Part shown: in pieces, positions 5,634-12,033 of the stretch
Numbering within the stretch: the first letter of the stretch is position 1
Layout: each line of letters begins with the position of its first letter
Assembly: GCA_002293245.1 (NCBI GenBank)
Contig: DBCV01000047.1
Coordinates: forward strand, 1 to 12,033
DNA: 12,033 bases
Source: Candidatus Saccharibacteria bacterium UBA949
Lineage (GTDB): Bacteria; Patescibacteriota; Saccharimonadia; Saccharimonadales; Saccharimonadaceae
Reading direction: 5' to 3'
Notes under the pieces: generated by a model
What the model saw: the letters and a program-made list of their open reading frames with translations, nothing else
The model's database searches: none
What the model was told of the DNA's origin: nothing
Made by a program: the position numbers and the translations under genes

Positions 5634-6856
5634 GCTTTGGTTGCCTCCTGTATAAATTGGAACATCCAGAAAGAGAAACCGAGGACAATGACGGCATTGA
5701 CGATTGGGGCGACAAAAGTGTCGCGAAACCCCTTTAACGGTTCGGGGAACAAGTCGCAATCGGATGGAATAACGGTCAGAGGATCAAGGGGTAGCACTTC
5801 CGGTGGCTGTCCCAAAGCTGGTAAGGTGCATTGGCCAGTGGCTAAAAATGCCGCCGGAAGGCTCAAAATTGAATCTGTAAAGCTCCCCTGGGGATCGCCT
5901 GGGGCCTGAAGAGAACCGAGGTTTTCATCGGTCCCGGAAACAGTCGAGTCGGTAAGGGAATCGTTGATATTTTCAAGTTTTTGATTCTCTTCTTGCTGAA
6001 GCCTGCTTTGCTCATCTAGCTTTCTATTGGTTTCGTCAACCGAATTTTTTACTCGATCTGTGGCGGAAGTAGATTTATCTAAGAGGTTGGAAAAGAAAGT
6101 GGAATCCATGCAGGCAACAGACATTGGATCGGTGGCACAAAGGCTATTAGGGGCGCTGGCGCGAACGGTGTAATCAACTGACAGTTCCATAATGCGGACA
6201 ATACGCTGATCATTATTCGTGCCGTTTAATTGGCGATAAAGGATACCCCAGGTGCCGGACTGGGTCGATTGACCAAACTCAAAGTTCATCGTTGGGTTGT
6301 TCGCAGCTGCCTGCACGGCGAAATTAAACTTGTACTCGAAGTATTGGAAGCCGGAATCCCTGTATAAATTTATGGTGATGTTGCTAGTTTCGGCAGTTTT
6401 GTTGCCGAGCTTTAGCGAGCGGGCGTAATCTGTGGAATGCGTGCCTATGGGGCAAGTGTAGTATGTGTCCGAAGCGCCTGCGTATTTGCACAGGTTTGCC
6501 GTATTCCAACGGGTCATCGATCCGCTTACTAGTGGCACTCTGAGGAGCAGCTTTGCTGTTCCCGAAACAATGTCATTCTGCTGAATACCAGAGGTTCCAA
6601 AATCTCGCGACCAAACAGAGGTGATATTGTACGATGCCTCGTTGTACGCAAAATCCCCGGGAACGGTAAAAGGATCGTAAGCCGATACGGAGCTTGCACT
6701 ATACGGAAAACGGAAGTTGATTTTTGCCTGATTACGGGGGATTGCGAGAGCATGAGTTTTGCCAGACAGGAGTAGGGAAGCGAGCAGAATCGCAAGGGTT
6801 ATAGCGAGTCGCCGCCAAAACTTTTTACTAAAAAAGTTAAAGTATATCGCTCTCAT
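5630..6856 (-). CDS. pIII-like adsorption/minor coat protein
   Basis: A 408-residue exported protein. Seen in order: a basic N-terminus and hydrophobic signal peptide (about 1-37, cleavage plausible near THALA); a roughly 200-residue ectodomain rich in Ser, Thr, Asn and aromatic residues; six Cys in the exported part (123, 135, 240, 249, 343, 367); a predicted coiled coil at about 262-302 (NRKLDEQSRLQQEENQKL); a Pro-rich linker; and a C-terminal membrane helix at about 381-401. Signal peptide, receptor domains, flexible linker and C-terminal anchor are the plan of pIII, the tip protein that binds the host receptor and releases the virion. No sequence similarity to Ff pIII is visible. ATGA overlaps couple it to both neighbours. 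Confidence 0.75.
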   Translation of the reverse strand: MRAIYFNFFSKKFWRRLAITLAILLASLLLSGKTHALAIPRNQAKINFRFPYSASSVSAYDPFTVPGDFAYNEASYNITSVWSRDFGTSGIQQNDIVSGTAKLLLRVPLVSGSMTRWNTANLCKYAGASDTYYTCPIGTHSTDYARSLKLGNKTAETSNITINLYRDSGFQYFEYKFNFAVQAAANNPTMNFEFGQSTQSGTWGILYRQLNGTNNDQRIVRIMELSVDYTVRASAPNSLCATDPMSVACMDSTFFSNLLDKSTSATDRVKNSVDETNRKLDEQSRLQQEENQKLENINDSLTDSTVSGTDENLGSLQAPGDPQGSFTDSILSLPAAFLATGQCTLPALGQPPEVLPLDPLTVIPSDCDLFPEPLKGFRDTFVAPIVNAVIVLGFSFWMFQFIQEATKA

Positions 6857-7248
6857 TCGTTCCAGCCCTCTTCCCTACCGCGGTTTTTTCGGAATCGGAT
6901 GACGAAGAAAAACGAGAGGAGTGAGAGCAGGGCAGCAATGATTCCAAAAGCGAGAGAAGAATTATAGATGTCATACTGACGAAGAGTAGGGACAGAGAGC
7001 GATTCGTCGAATACCACACCGTTATGAGAAGCATTAGGCAAACGACAGTTCGTGATGAAATAGGTGGTTTCGGAAAACCTTGTGCTACCCTGCGCCACTG
7101 GCACGTCAAAATCTGCAGCATACGCTTTATACGGGAGCTGGGTTGCTCCATTTCCGCTTGTGCTGGTAACGCAACCTGTATGGACTCTGATATGGTCGCC
7201 GTTGAATGTGATTGTGTATTGTTCTGGTTTTGGTACATATTCGAACAT
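6853..7248 (-). CDS. Tail-anchored membrane protein, probable minor structural protein
   Basis: A 131-residue protein with a polar, beta-rich-looking N-terminal part of about 97 residues (Cys26 and Cys68), one membrane helix at about 98-117 and a strongly basic-then-acidic tail (RFRKNRGREE). There is no signal peptide, so an N-out, C-in insertion would expose the ectodomain. Two ribosome sites stand in tandem before ATG 7248 (AAGGAG 9 nt away and another abutting it), and the end overlaps the adsorption gene as ATGA. A competing frame starting at 7238 looks like a shadow. It belongs to the virion or its assembly by context; no homologue is recognised. Confidence 0.65.
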   Translation of the reverse strand: MFEYVPKPEQYTITFNGDHIRVHTGCVTSTSGNGATQLPYKAYAADFDVPVAQGSTRFSETTYFITNCRLPNASHNGVVFDESLSVPTLRQYDIYNSSLAFGIIAALLSLLSFFFVIRFRKNRGREEGWNE

Positions 7249-7261
7249 CTCCTTTTACTCC

Positions 7262-7411
7262 TTAAAACTCGAACATCTGACGGATCTTCTCCACGATCAC
7301 GTCAAAGCCCGAATCCATTATTGTGAATACTAATTTTAGCGTCCAGTAGGTCAATAAAAGGGGAGCGAACCCCACTAGAATCTCAACTAGCAGACTACCG
7401 GGCGCTATCAT
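7262..7411 (-). CDS. 49-residue membrane peptide, pVII/pIX-like candidate
   Basis: A short complete frame from ATG 7411 to TAA 7264-7262. The product starts MIAPGSLLVEILVG, has one hydrophobic helix at about 7-32 and an amphipathic tail with Glu, Lys and Arg. The ATG lies one base after the stop of the 72-aa gene, and its own stop is the TAA of the TAAGGAG ribosome site of the next gene, so it fills the gap exactly. The ribosome site is weak and translation is probably coupled. Filamentous phages have two tiny membrane coat proteins (VII, IX) at this place in the gene order. Function is inferred from size, topology and position. Confidence 0.6.
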   Translation of the reverse strand: MIAPGSLLVEILVGFAPLLLTYWTLKLVFTIMDSGFDVIVEKIRQMFEF

Positions 7412-7412
7412 A

Positions 7413-7631
7413 TTATTCAGCCCCCGAAAGCGACACGTCCACGCGTTCGCCGAAGTGCTTCTCTAGGTAATTCTCTTCCATGCCGGCACGCGGAAAAACC
7501 ATAAACTCGGCGTCGCCAAGCCTTATGATTGTGCAGTTGTACTTTTTGCTCTTCGGCTTGGAAAAGCGCGTCTGGTTCGAAACCTCGCAGGTTAATTGCG
7601 AACCTTCTTCTGATTTTACTTGGTATTTCAT
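7413..7631 (-). CDS. 72-residue soluble protein, candidate ssDNA-binding (pV-position) protein
   Basis: A small protein without a membrane segment, with alternating hydrophobic and polar stretches suggesting beta strands and a basic patch RFSKPKSKK (22-30). The start is ATG 7631 with AAAGGAG six nt upstream. It is the first gene of the minus-strand operon and, in the circular phage, the first gene after rep. In Ff phages that place belongs to gene V, the ssDNA-binding protein (87 aa). I do not recognise the sequence, so the pV role is a positional guess; Cys15 and Cys33 are also present. A regulatory protein is an alternative. Confidence 0.55.
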   Translation of the reverse strand: MKYQVKSEEGSQLTCEVSNQTRFSKPKSKKYNCTIIRLGDAEFMVFPRAGMEENYLEKHFGERVDVSLSGAE

Positions 7632-7650
7632 TTTTTACTCCTTTGGTTAA

Positions 7651-7661
7651 TTATTATTATG
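7651..7661 (-). promoter_or_regulatory. Weak candidate promoter of the coat operon
   Basis: CATAAT on the minus strand (7661-7656) inside an AT-rich stretch, 24 nt before ATG 7631, leaving room for a leader with the AAAGGAG site. No convincing -35 box. In the circular form, transcripts from the rep promoter could also read into the operon. Confidence 0.3.
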
Positions 7662-7703
7662 GTTAGATAACAGAGGTGGGTGACGAGATTGGAACAAGGA
7701 ACT

Positions 7704-7729
7704 CGGAACGGGTCAAGTTCGCCGTTCCG
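7704..7729. other. 8-bp perfect inverted repeat in the phage intergenic region
   Basis: CGGAACGG (7704-7711) and CCGTTCCG (7722-7729) flank a 10-nt loop GTCAAGTTCG. Two further GGAAC copies precede it (7691, 7699). There is no U-tract on either side. It sits in the only noncoding stretch between rep and the coat operon in the circular form, where an origin, packaging signal or regulator site would be expected. Confidence 0.6.
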
Positions 7730-7843
7730 TAAACCCGGAAGAAAAGTCATGGACGGAAATCATGAGCACGTTGATAATGGGCATTATTGCGACCGGCAGA
7801 GCCTTCTATGGACGAAAGGGTGGAAGCAAGCCTAACTAATTGA

Positions 7844-7870
7844 TATAGACCTAATGTCGCACAATGTATG
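7844..7870. repeat. attR: right copy of the 27-bp perfect direct repeat
   Basis: Identical to 3058-3084. Left of it is phage DNA that would carry the extension of rep; right of it is host DNA. Confidence 0.85.
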
Positions 7871-8104
7871 TTTTACGACGTTATATAGGTTGGTTGGGGC
7901 GCGTGAGCCTAGTTTGCCAATATGTGGCTATTTGGGCTTGGTGTGTTTTTTGACCGCTCTATGACTTTCCTGCCACTTTGTGCGGGAGTGTTATTGGAAA
8001 AAGTGGAGCGCGATACCGGAGACGGCACGGCGTGCGCAGGCGGCGTAATGATACCGCACCCTCTCTGCTCCTCTACTTCCCTGGCCGAACATAAACCGAA
8101 CATG
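7871..8104. other. Noncoding host flank between attR and ftsQ
   Basis: I see no gene, tRNA or clear terminator here. Open frames in it are continuations of antisense frames over ftsQ. A short palindrome GCACG/CGTGC lies at 8025-8035. It is the 3' flank of the division cluster, and with 7632-7843 it makes up the only long gene-free stretch of the window. Confidence 0.5.
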
Positions 8105-8965
8105 CTATTTCCAGTAGGCCTTGCCGGGCACGCGCAGGTCAATATAATTGAGTCCATCAAAGCCGCCTTTATTCTCCTTGAACCATCTATCGACCCGGCC
8201 GAGGTCCCGGACCGCGGCGATTGGGCTTCTGTCAACCGACATCTTGAAGCGAACTGGGATTTCTTTTAGCAGCACATCCACTTCGCGGCTCATGCCGAGC
8301 GGAACTGTCACTTTCTCTATATCATAGCCTACGGCGTCCAGTTCGGACGAAAGCTGCCCCACGAAGCTAAGGAATCTGGTGCTGGCCACAGAATCGGATA
8401 CTACGCCTAGATTATTTTCGTCTACCACGGTCAACTCCGGCTCGTCAAAGTAGTTGACCGAAAACGCTCCGCCCGAGCTGTCCACGTAGTAAACTTCGTT
8501 GGCTGAACCCCATTTGGCAACTGGTTCGCGCATCTTGACGCTGAGCCGCATTTCTGTTGTTAGGATACCTGAGTAGTTCACACTTACCACCTCAGCTACC
8601 TCTGGAGCTTCTCTCTTTAGGCAGTCGGCGAACTCGCCTGACTTGACAAAAAAGCGGAAATGTGCTAGCGGGTGGTCAGCTAAGTAGTCTGCGATTATTT
8701 TCTCGTATATCGCTTCCCTACCCGGCTGCCGTGAAGCATCGCCTATGATCTCCACCTCAGCGCTATTGACGTAGTTAGCTACCAAAAACAATGTTGTGCC
8801 GGCTATGGCGATTAGTAGAAGCAGCACGGCGAAGACACGGCGAGCAAGGCGACGCGATTTGTGGCTGCGGATGCGCTCGCTCTCTTCCCTGCCAACCGAT
8901 TCTTGCCGGCCCGACGAGGAGCGCCCAGATAGGTTGCGGTTTCGCCCGTATCTAACGTTCTGCAT
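8105..8965 (-). CDS. ftsQ: Cell division protein FtsQ/DivIB
   Basis: A 286-residue bitopic membrane protein of the divisome, which links early cytosolic and late periplasmic division proteins. Seen: a 42-residue cytoplasmic part very rich in Arg and Ser, one membrane helix at about 43-65, a POTRA-like region beginning near VEIIGDASR (71-79), a beta domain and the typical end LNYIDLRVPGKAYWK. AGGAG lies 9 nt before ATG 8965. It overlaps the end of murG by 14 bp. No ftsA or ftsZ follows; the operon ends here facing the prophage. The usual murC/murB between murG and ftsQ are absent. Confidence 0.8.
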   Translation of the reverse strand: MQNVRYGRNRNLSGRSSSGRQESVGREESERIRSHKSRRLARRVFAVLLLLIAIAGTTLFLVANYVNSAEVEIIGDASRQPGREAIYEKIIADYLADHPLAHFRFFVKSGEFADCLKREAPEVAEVVSVNYSGILTTEMRLSVKMREPVAKWGSANEVYYVDSSGGAFSVNYFDEPELTVVDENNLGVVSDSVASTRFLSFVGQLSSELDAVGYDIEKVTVPLGMSREVDVLLKEIPVRFKMSVDRSPIAAVRDLGRVDRWFKENKGGFDGLNYIDLRVPGKAYWK

Positions 8966-10109
8966 CTTGCCCCACTCCTATCACGATTTCGGCAATTTTT
9001 GTCGCAGCGTTGGGCTGGGCAAAGGCCAAGATATTTCGGGACAGCTCTTCCCTCTTTGCCGAGTTTTTGATGAGTTCGCGCAGGGTTTGCAGAAGTTTTC
9101 TCGGCTTGTTGGCTAGATCGTCATCGCTAAGGATCTCCGCGGCACTGACGCTTTGTAAGCTTTCAGCGTTGCGGACTTGGTGCGAGCCGGGCAATTTGGC
9201 GTTCGGCACCAGCACGGTTGGCTTCCCTGCTGCGGCCAGTTCTGCGATTGTGGTAGCCCCTGCTCGCGCCACCACCACATCTGCGGCCTTGATGACTTTG
9301 GGCATGTCCGGGGTGAAGTCAACGATTGAGGCGGGCAGCTCGGACGCCATGCAAGAAGTTGCCAGGCTGCCCGCCGCTCCGCCCGTTATCAAAAATACTT
9401 GGGTGAAATCCTGTAGCTCGGGCAGCAGGGTCAGGACAACTTCGTTGAGACGTTGGGCGCCGAGGCCGCCGCCGGTGAACAGGACCAGCGGACGCTCGGG
9501 GTCAAAGCCTAGGCTGGTCTTGAGCGAGGATTGTTCGGTCTTTGAGGTTTTGTGCAGGTCGGCTGCGACCGGAACGCCAACGAATTGGGCTCCTTTGAGG
9601 TTGGATTCCGGCATGCCGGAAAGTGTTCGCTGGGCAAATCTTGCCAAAATGCGATTGGTTAGCCCGGCAGCCACGTCGGAATCGTGAATCACGATTGGTA
9701 TGCGTAAAACGCGCGCAGCCAAGCCGATGGGCAGGCAAACAAAACCGCCTTTCAGAAACACTACATTCGGTCGCCAAAAAATCAATTTGAAAAAGCATTG
9801 AACTAAGCCGACACCAACCTTGAGCAGGTCCAAAAGATTGCTCAGCATGATTGATGGGTGTTTGAGGTAGTCGATCTTCTTGAAATGCGCATAGCGCCGG
9901 AATTTACCGGAAACCACTCGCGAGAGCTTGACTCTGGCGCACGAGGCAGGCAGGCCCTCGGCAACTAGCTGCTGGGTCTTTTTGTAAAACCCAAAATCGG
10001 TCCAAAACCGCACTTTGGCGCGGGGGCGCAGCTCAAAAACCTTACCTAATACGGATATTATAGGCGTGATGTGCCCGCCCGAGCCGCCGCCGGCTACTAG
10101 GATTTTCAT
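8952..10109 (-). CDS. murG: MurG, lipid II synthase (UDP-GlcNAc transferase)
   Basis: A 385-residue GT-B glycosyltransferase that adds GlcNAc to lipid I at the inner membrane face, making lipid II. Seen: the N-terminal loop GGGSGGHITPI at 7-17, FLKGGFVCLPIGLAA (second glycine-rich region with acceptor-side residues), GGGLGAQRLNE in the C-terminal domain, and the sugar-nucleotide signature AGATTIAELAAAGKPT with the following PNAKLPGSHQVRNAE. The length is near the family norm. AAAGGAG precedes ATG 10109 by 9 nt. The start lies 68 bp inside ftsW, an unusually long overlap that suggests coupled translation. Confidence 0.93.
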   Translation of the reverse strand: MKILVAGGGSGGHITPIISVLGKVFELRPRAKVRFWTDFGFYKKTQQLVAEGLPASCARVKLSRVVSGKFRRYAHFKKIDYLKHPSIMLSNLLDLLKVGVGLVQCFFKLIFWRPNVVFLKGGFVCLPIGLAARVLRIPIVIHDSDVAAGLTNRILARFAQRTLSGMPESNLKGAQFVGVPVAADLHKTSKTEQSSLKTSLGFDPERPLVLFTGGGLGAQRLNEVVLTLLPELQDFTQVFLITGGAAGSLATSCMASELPASIVDFTPDMPKVIKAADVVVARAGATTIAELAAAGKPTVLVPNAKLPGSHQVRNAESLQSVSAAEILSDDDLANKPRKLLQTLRELIKNSAKREELSRNILAFAQPNAATKIAEIVIGVGQDAER

Positions 10110-11307
10110 GACTTCCCTCTCCTTTCACCCCTGTTGGTCCGCCAGTTTGCGCAATTCGCGCCGTGGTGGCGGAAACTCCGAACGCTAGGCCGAGTGCCAT
10201 ACTAACGAATATCATGCTGGTGCCGCCGTAGCTCAAGAATGGTAGCGTGATGCCAGTGAGGGGTACTACTCCAATCATCGCCGCCATGTTCACTGCAACG
10301 TGGGCAAAAATCCAAGCAAAGACGCCAGCCACTAGCATGCGCGCAGCCGGATCCGGCAATAAGTTGACTTCGCGCAGTAGCCGATACAACAGGGCAGAAA
10401 AAACTAATATCACGGCCACCAGGCCGATAAAACCGAAGGTTTCGCCCATGATGGCAAAGATGGAGTCGTTGATGGATTCGGGCAGGTAGCCGGTGGCTTG
10501 AACCGAGTTGCCGATACCCACGCCGAATAGGCCGCCGGTGCCAATGGCCATCTTGGCATGTTCCAAGTGGTAGGCGTTCGCATCGTCCTCTTCGGCGTCG
10601 CCAGTGCTAGCGCCGGAGAAAGTTAAGAGCCGTTCCATGCGGTGCGGGCTGGTGACAATTCCCAAAACGCCGATGGCCAAAACAGCCAGGCTGGCGGTCG
10701 CGATTATCCAGAGCTTTATGCCAGAGATGACTAGCATGGCGAGGATGATTGCCAAGATTACCACGCTGGTGCCGAGGTCTTTTTGCAGAATCATGACAAA
10801 ACCCAGGGTGACAGCGCTGACGACAGCCAGGGGAAGCAGGGTTTCGGTTTTGTTCAGCTTACCCTCGGCGGCGCGGCGGCCCAAAAAGCCAGCCAGATAC
10901 ACCAACATGCCCAGTTTGAGTAATTCGGCTGGCTGAAAAGTGGTGATACCAAGGTCAATGGCTCGGCAGGCTCCATATGCGCACTGGGCAAGACCCGATC
11001 CGGCCCAGCCAGCTATGGCCAAAACCGCGCTGGCCAAGAGTCCTAGACCGAGCAGGGCTTTGCCGCCCCAGAGCACCCATTTGAACGGCAATTTAGCTGC
11101 CGCTACAAACAAAACCACGCTCAAAACCACGTTGACAGCCTGGCGCATAAAGAAATAATTGCTCTCGTAGTCTAGGCCAAAGGCGTTATTGAGGGTGTTG
11201 GCCCGTTGCGGGCCGATGGCAAAAATCACAATTAGACCGACGATGGCTAGGAGTGCTGCAAAAAGCGGTATCAAATGGTCTGACCGGTGTTTTCGAACAG
11301 TTGGCAT
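10042..11307 (-). CDS. ftsW: FtsW, SEDS-family peptidoglycan glycosyltransferase
   Basis: A 421-residue polytopic membrane protein that polymerises lipid II at the septum with its partner penicillin-binding protein. Seen: about ten hydrophobic segments; TTFQPAELLKLG; ILQKDLGTS; GIGNSVQATGYLPESINDS with Asp281 at the position of the catalytic Asp of SEDS enzymes (D297 of E. coli FtsW); and the signature PLTGITLPFLSYGGTSM near the C-terminus. The last 22 residues are Arg/His-rich and encoded by DNA shared with the murG start. ATG 11307 is chosen because an extended -10 box ends six nt before it. FtsW is favoured over RodA by the murG and ftsQ context. Confidence 0.9.
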   Translation of the reverse strand: MPTVRKHRSDHLIPLFAALLAIVGLIVIFAIGPQRANTLNNAFGLDYESNYFFMRQAVNVVLSVVLFVAAAKLPFKWVLWGGKALLGLGLLASAVLAIAGWAGSGLAQCAYGACRAIDLGITTFQPAELLKLGMLVYLAGFLGRRAAEGKLNKTETLLPLAVVSAVTLGFVMILQKDLGTSVVILAIILAMLVISGIKLWIIATASLAVLAIGVLGIVTSPHRMERLLTFSGASTGDAEEDDANAYHLEHAKMAIGTGGLFGVGIGNSVQATGYLPESINDSIFAIMGETFGFIGLVAVILVFSALLYRLLREVNLLPDPAARMLVAGVFAWIFAHVAVNMAAMIGVVPLTGITLPFLSYGGTSMIFVSMALGLAFGVSATTARIAQTGGPTGVKGEGSHENPSSRRRLGRAHHAYNIRIR

Positions 11308-11342
11308 GCTGTTAGTATATCACACTTATGGCTACTTGACGA
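11308..11342 (-). promoter_or_regulatory. Internal leaderless promoter of ftsW
   Basis: On the minus strand, TCGTCA (11342-11337, 4 of 6 to TTGACA), 17 bp, then TATACT (11319-11314) with an extended TG (11322-11321). Six nt later is the ftsW ATG. The GTGATATACT string is identical to that before rep. It overlaps the end of mraY, so ftsW-murG-ftsQ can be transcribed apart from mraY. Confidence 0.55.
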
Positions 11343-12033
11343 TACCGCCGGCTAGGGCTAAGACAACGCCGAGGAAGGCGGCCATGATGCCAATGATCCA
11401 AAAGCGCATGGTGATTTTGGTCTCGCCCCAGCCTTTGGCTTCTAGGTGGTGGTGGATAGGCGCCGATATGAATACTTTCCTGCCATGGCGTAGCTTTTTG
11501 GAGCCAATTTGGATCAGGCTGGAGCCGGCTTCGGCCACAAAAACGATGCCGATAATCGGCAGCAAAAATAGCGAATTGGTGAGCATGGCGACAACGCCAA
11601 GCGAGACACCGTAGGCAAACGATCCGACGTCGCCCATCATAAAGCGCGCCGGGTGAACGTTAAACCAAGTGTAGGCGAGCATCATGCCGATTACCGTAAA
11701 GCAAAAACCGGCAATGCCGAAGTTGCCCTGGAGCAAGGCAATCATGCCGAATGCCAGATAGGCGGCCGATAGAGTGCCGCCCGCTAGGCCGTCCAGGCCG
11801 TCCGAGATATTTACGGCATTGCCGGTGGCAACTACTGCGAATGCGAACAATAGAATAATACCCCCGCCGACTATCCAATCGCCTAGGAACGGGATATGGA
11901 CGGTGTCGTAGCCCAGTTTGCTAAAGAAGAACCAGCCGAGCGCTAGCCCAAGGATGGAAATCATGGCGAATTTGACCCAGGAGCGCAGGCCAGCCACACC
12001 CTTGCCAGAGCCATAGATATTGATCAGGTCGTC
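11332..12033 (-). CDS. mraY: MraY, phospho-MurNAc-pentapeptide transferase (5' end outside the window)
   Basis: The C-terminal 233 residues are visible; the start lies beyond 12033. The enzyme transfers phospho-MurNAc-pentapeptide from UDP to undecaprenyl phosphate, forming lipid I, the substrate of MurG two genes on. Seen: the frame enters with Asp-Asp-Leu, the conserved DD pair of the active site; NAVNISDGLDGLAGG with the catalytic-region Asp residues; MMGDVGS; and the triple-His motif PIHHHLEAKGWGETKI near the end, with several membrane helices between. A GTG at 11997 is internal coding sequence and not the start. The stop is a TAG at 11334-11332, 24 bp before ftsW. Confidence 0.92.
   Translation of the reverse strand, partial: DDLINIYGSGKGVAGLRSWVKFAMISILGLALGWFFFSKLGYDTVHIPFLGDWIVGGGIILLFAFAVVATGNAVNISDGLDGLAGGTLSAAYLAFGMIALLQGNFGIAGFCFTVIGMMLAYTWFNVHPARFMMGDVGSFAYGVSLGVVAMLTNSLFLLPIIGIVFVAEAGSSLIQIGSKKLRHGRKVFISAPIHHHLEAKGWGETKITMRFWIIGIMAAFLGVVLALAGGIVK

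Larger units (their letters stand above)
3058..7870. mobile_element. Integrated filamentous phage (inovirus-like prophage)
   Basis: Bounded by the 27-bp repeats, giving a circle of 4786 bp, small but in the usual range for filamentous phages. Contents: a rolling-circle Rep, a Zot/pI ATPase, a 63-aa protein with pVIII architecture, a large secreted and C-terminally anchored pIII-like protein, a very hydrophobic pVI-like protein, further small membrane proteins and one divergent cargo gene. No integrase, transposase, capsid, terminase or tail gene is present. All morphogenesis frames are open with good ribosome sites, so the element looks functional rather than decayed. A secretin gene is missing, as expected for a host without an outer membrane. 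Family knowledge supports the individual calls; the whole-element call is inference from their combination and order. Confidence 0.85.

Noticed and set aside
6837..7238. Open minus-strand frame of 133 codons with AAGGAG upstream
   Set aside because: It overlaps the 131-aa frame in another phase; composition is Ser/Leu-rich and shadow-like, it runs into the adsorption gene, while the 131-aa frame has a clean ectodomain-helix-basic-tail layout and an ATGA junction.
7762..7839. Plus-strand 25-codon frame with a hydrophobic stretch and basic end, next to attR
   Set aside because: It looks somewhat protein-like, but it is antisense to the proposed extension of rep, has no good ribosome site and is very short. 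Kept as an alternative only.
7871..8104. tRNA gene as integration target
   Set aside because: No T-loop GTTCRA motif or cloverleaf found near either att copy on either strand.
7909..8269. Open frames on both strands right of attR
   Set aside because: They extend antisense or out of frame over ftsQ and have neither ribosome sites nor recognisable domains.
3632..12033. UGA recoding (Gracilibacteria-type code 25)
   Set aside because: TGA ends several genes at expected points, including ATGA junctions and the DUF2726 gene, and no conserved protein is interrupted by in-frame TGA.

Overview
The window reads as a chromosomal segment of a Patescibacteria (CPR) bacterium, most likely Saccharibacteria-like, carrying what looks like an almost intact integrated filamentous phage (inovirus). 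The host call rests on the diverged but complete-looking MraY, FtsW, MurG and FtsQ proteins in a compact cell-wall/division cluster, on a 940-residue VirD4/TraG-type ATPase of a kind common in these bacteria, and on leaderless-looking promoters. TGA is used as a normal stop, so the Gracilibacteria code is not in use. The host assignment is inference. The phage call rests on sequence seen here plus known family motifs.

Layout. Positions 1-132 hold an upstream terminator and the promoter of the ATPase gene (133-2955, +). A perfect 27-bp direct repeat at 3058-3084 and 7844-7870 brackets the 4.8-kb prophage. Inside it are a rolling-circle Rep (3057-3527, -), a divergent membrane-anchored DUF2726 nuclease-like gene (3632-4141, +), and a tightly packed minus-strand morphogenesis operon. 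Read in transcription order, the operon runs: 72-aa cytosolic protein (candidate ssDNA binder), 49-aa membrane peptide, 131-aa membrane protein, 408-aa pIII-like adsorption protein, 96-aa pVI-like protein, possibly a 60-aa basic protein, Zot/pI assembly ATPase, and 63-aa pVIII-like major coat protein, then a terminator. To the right, 7871-8104 holds no gene I trust. Then ftsQ, murG, ftsW and the 3' part of mraY run on the minus strand to the window end.

How it fits together. If the 27-bp repeat is recombined to form a circle, rep lies immediately upstream of and co-directional with the coat operon. This gives the classic filamentous-phage order: replication, ssDNA binding, small coat proteins, adsorption, pVI, assembly ATPase. 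Recombination also lengthens rep, because the repeat forms the 3' end of its reading frame: the integrated gene stops at a TAG just past the repeat, whereas the circular form would encode 32 more residues. No integrase or transposase is present, so integration probably depends on host recombinases. No secretin (pIV) is present, which suits a host without an outer membrane.

The host genes converge on the prophage from both sides. The three best leaderless promoters (ATPase gene, rep, ftsW) share an extended -10 motif 6-7 nt before the ATG, whereas the coat operon genes have strong Shine-Dalgarno sequences.
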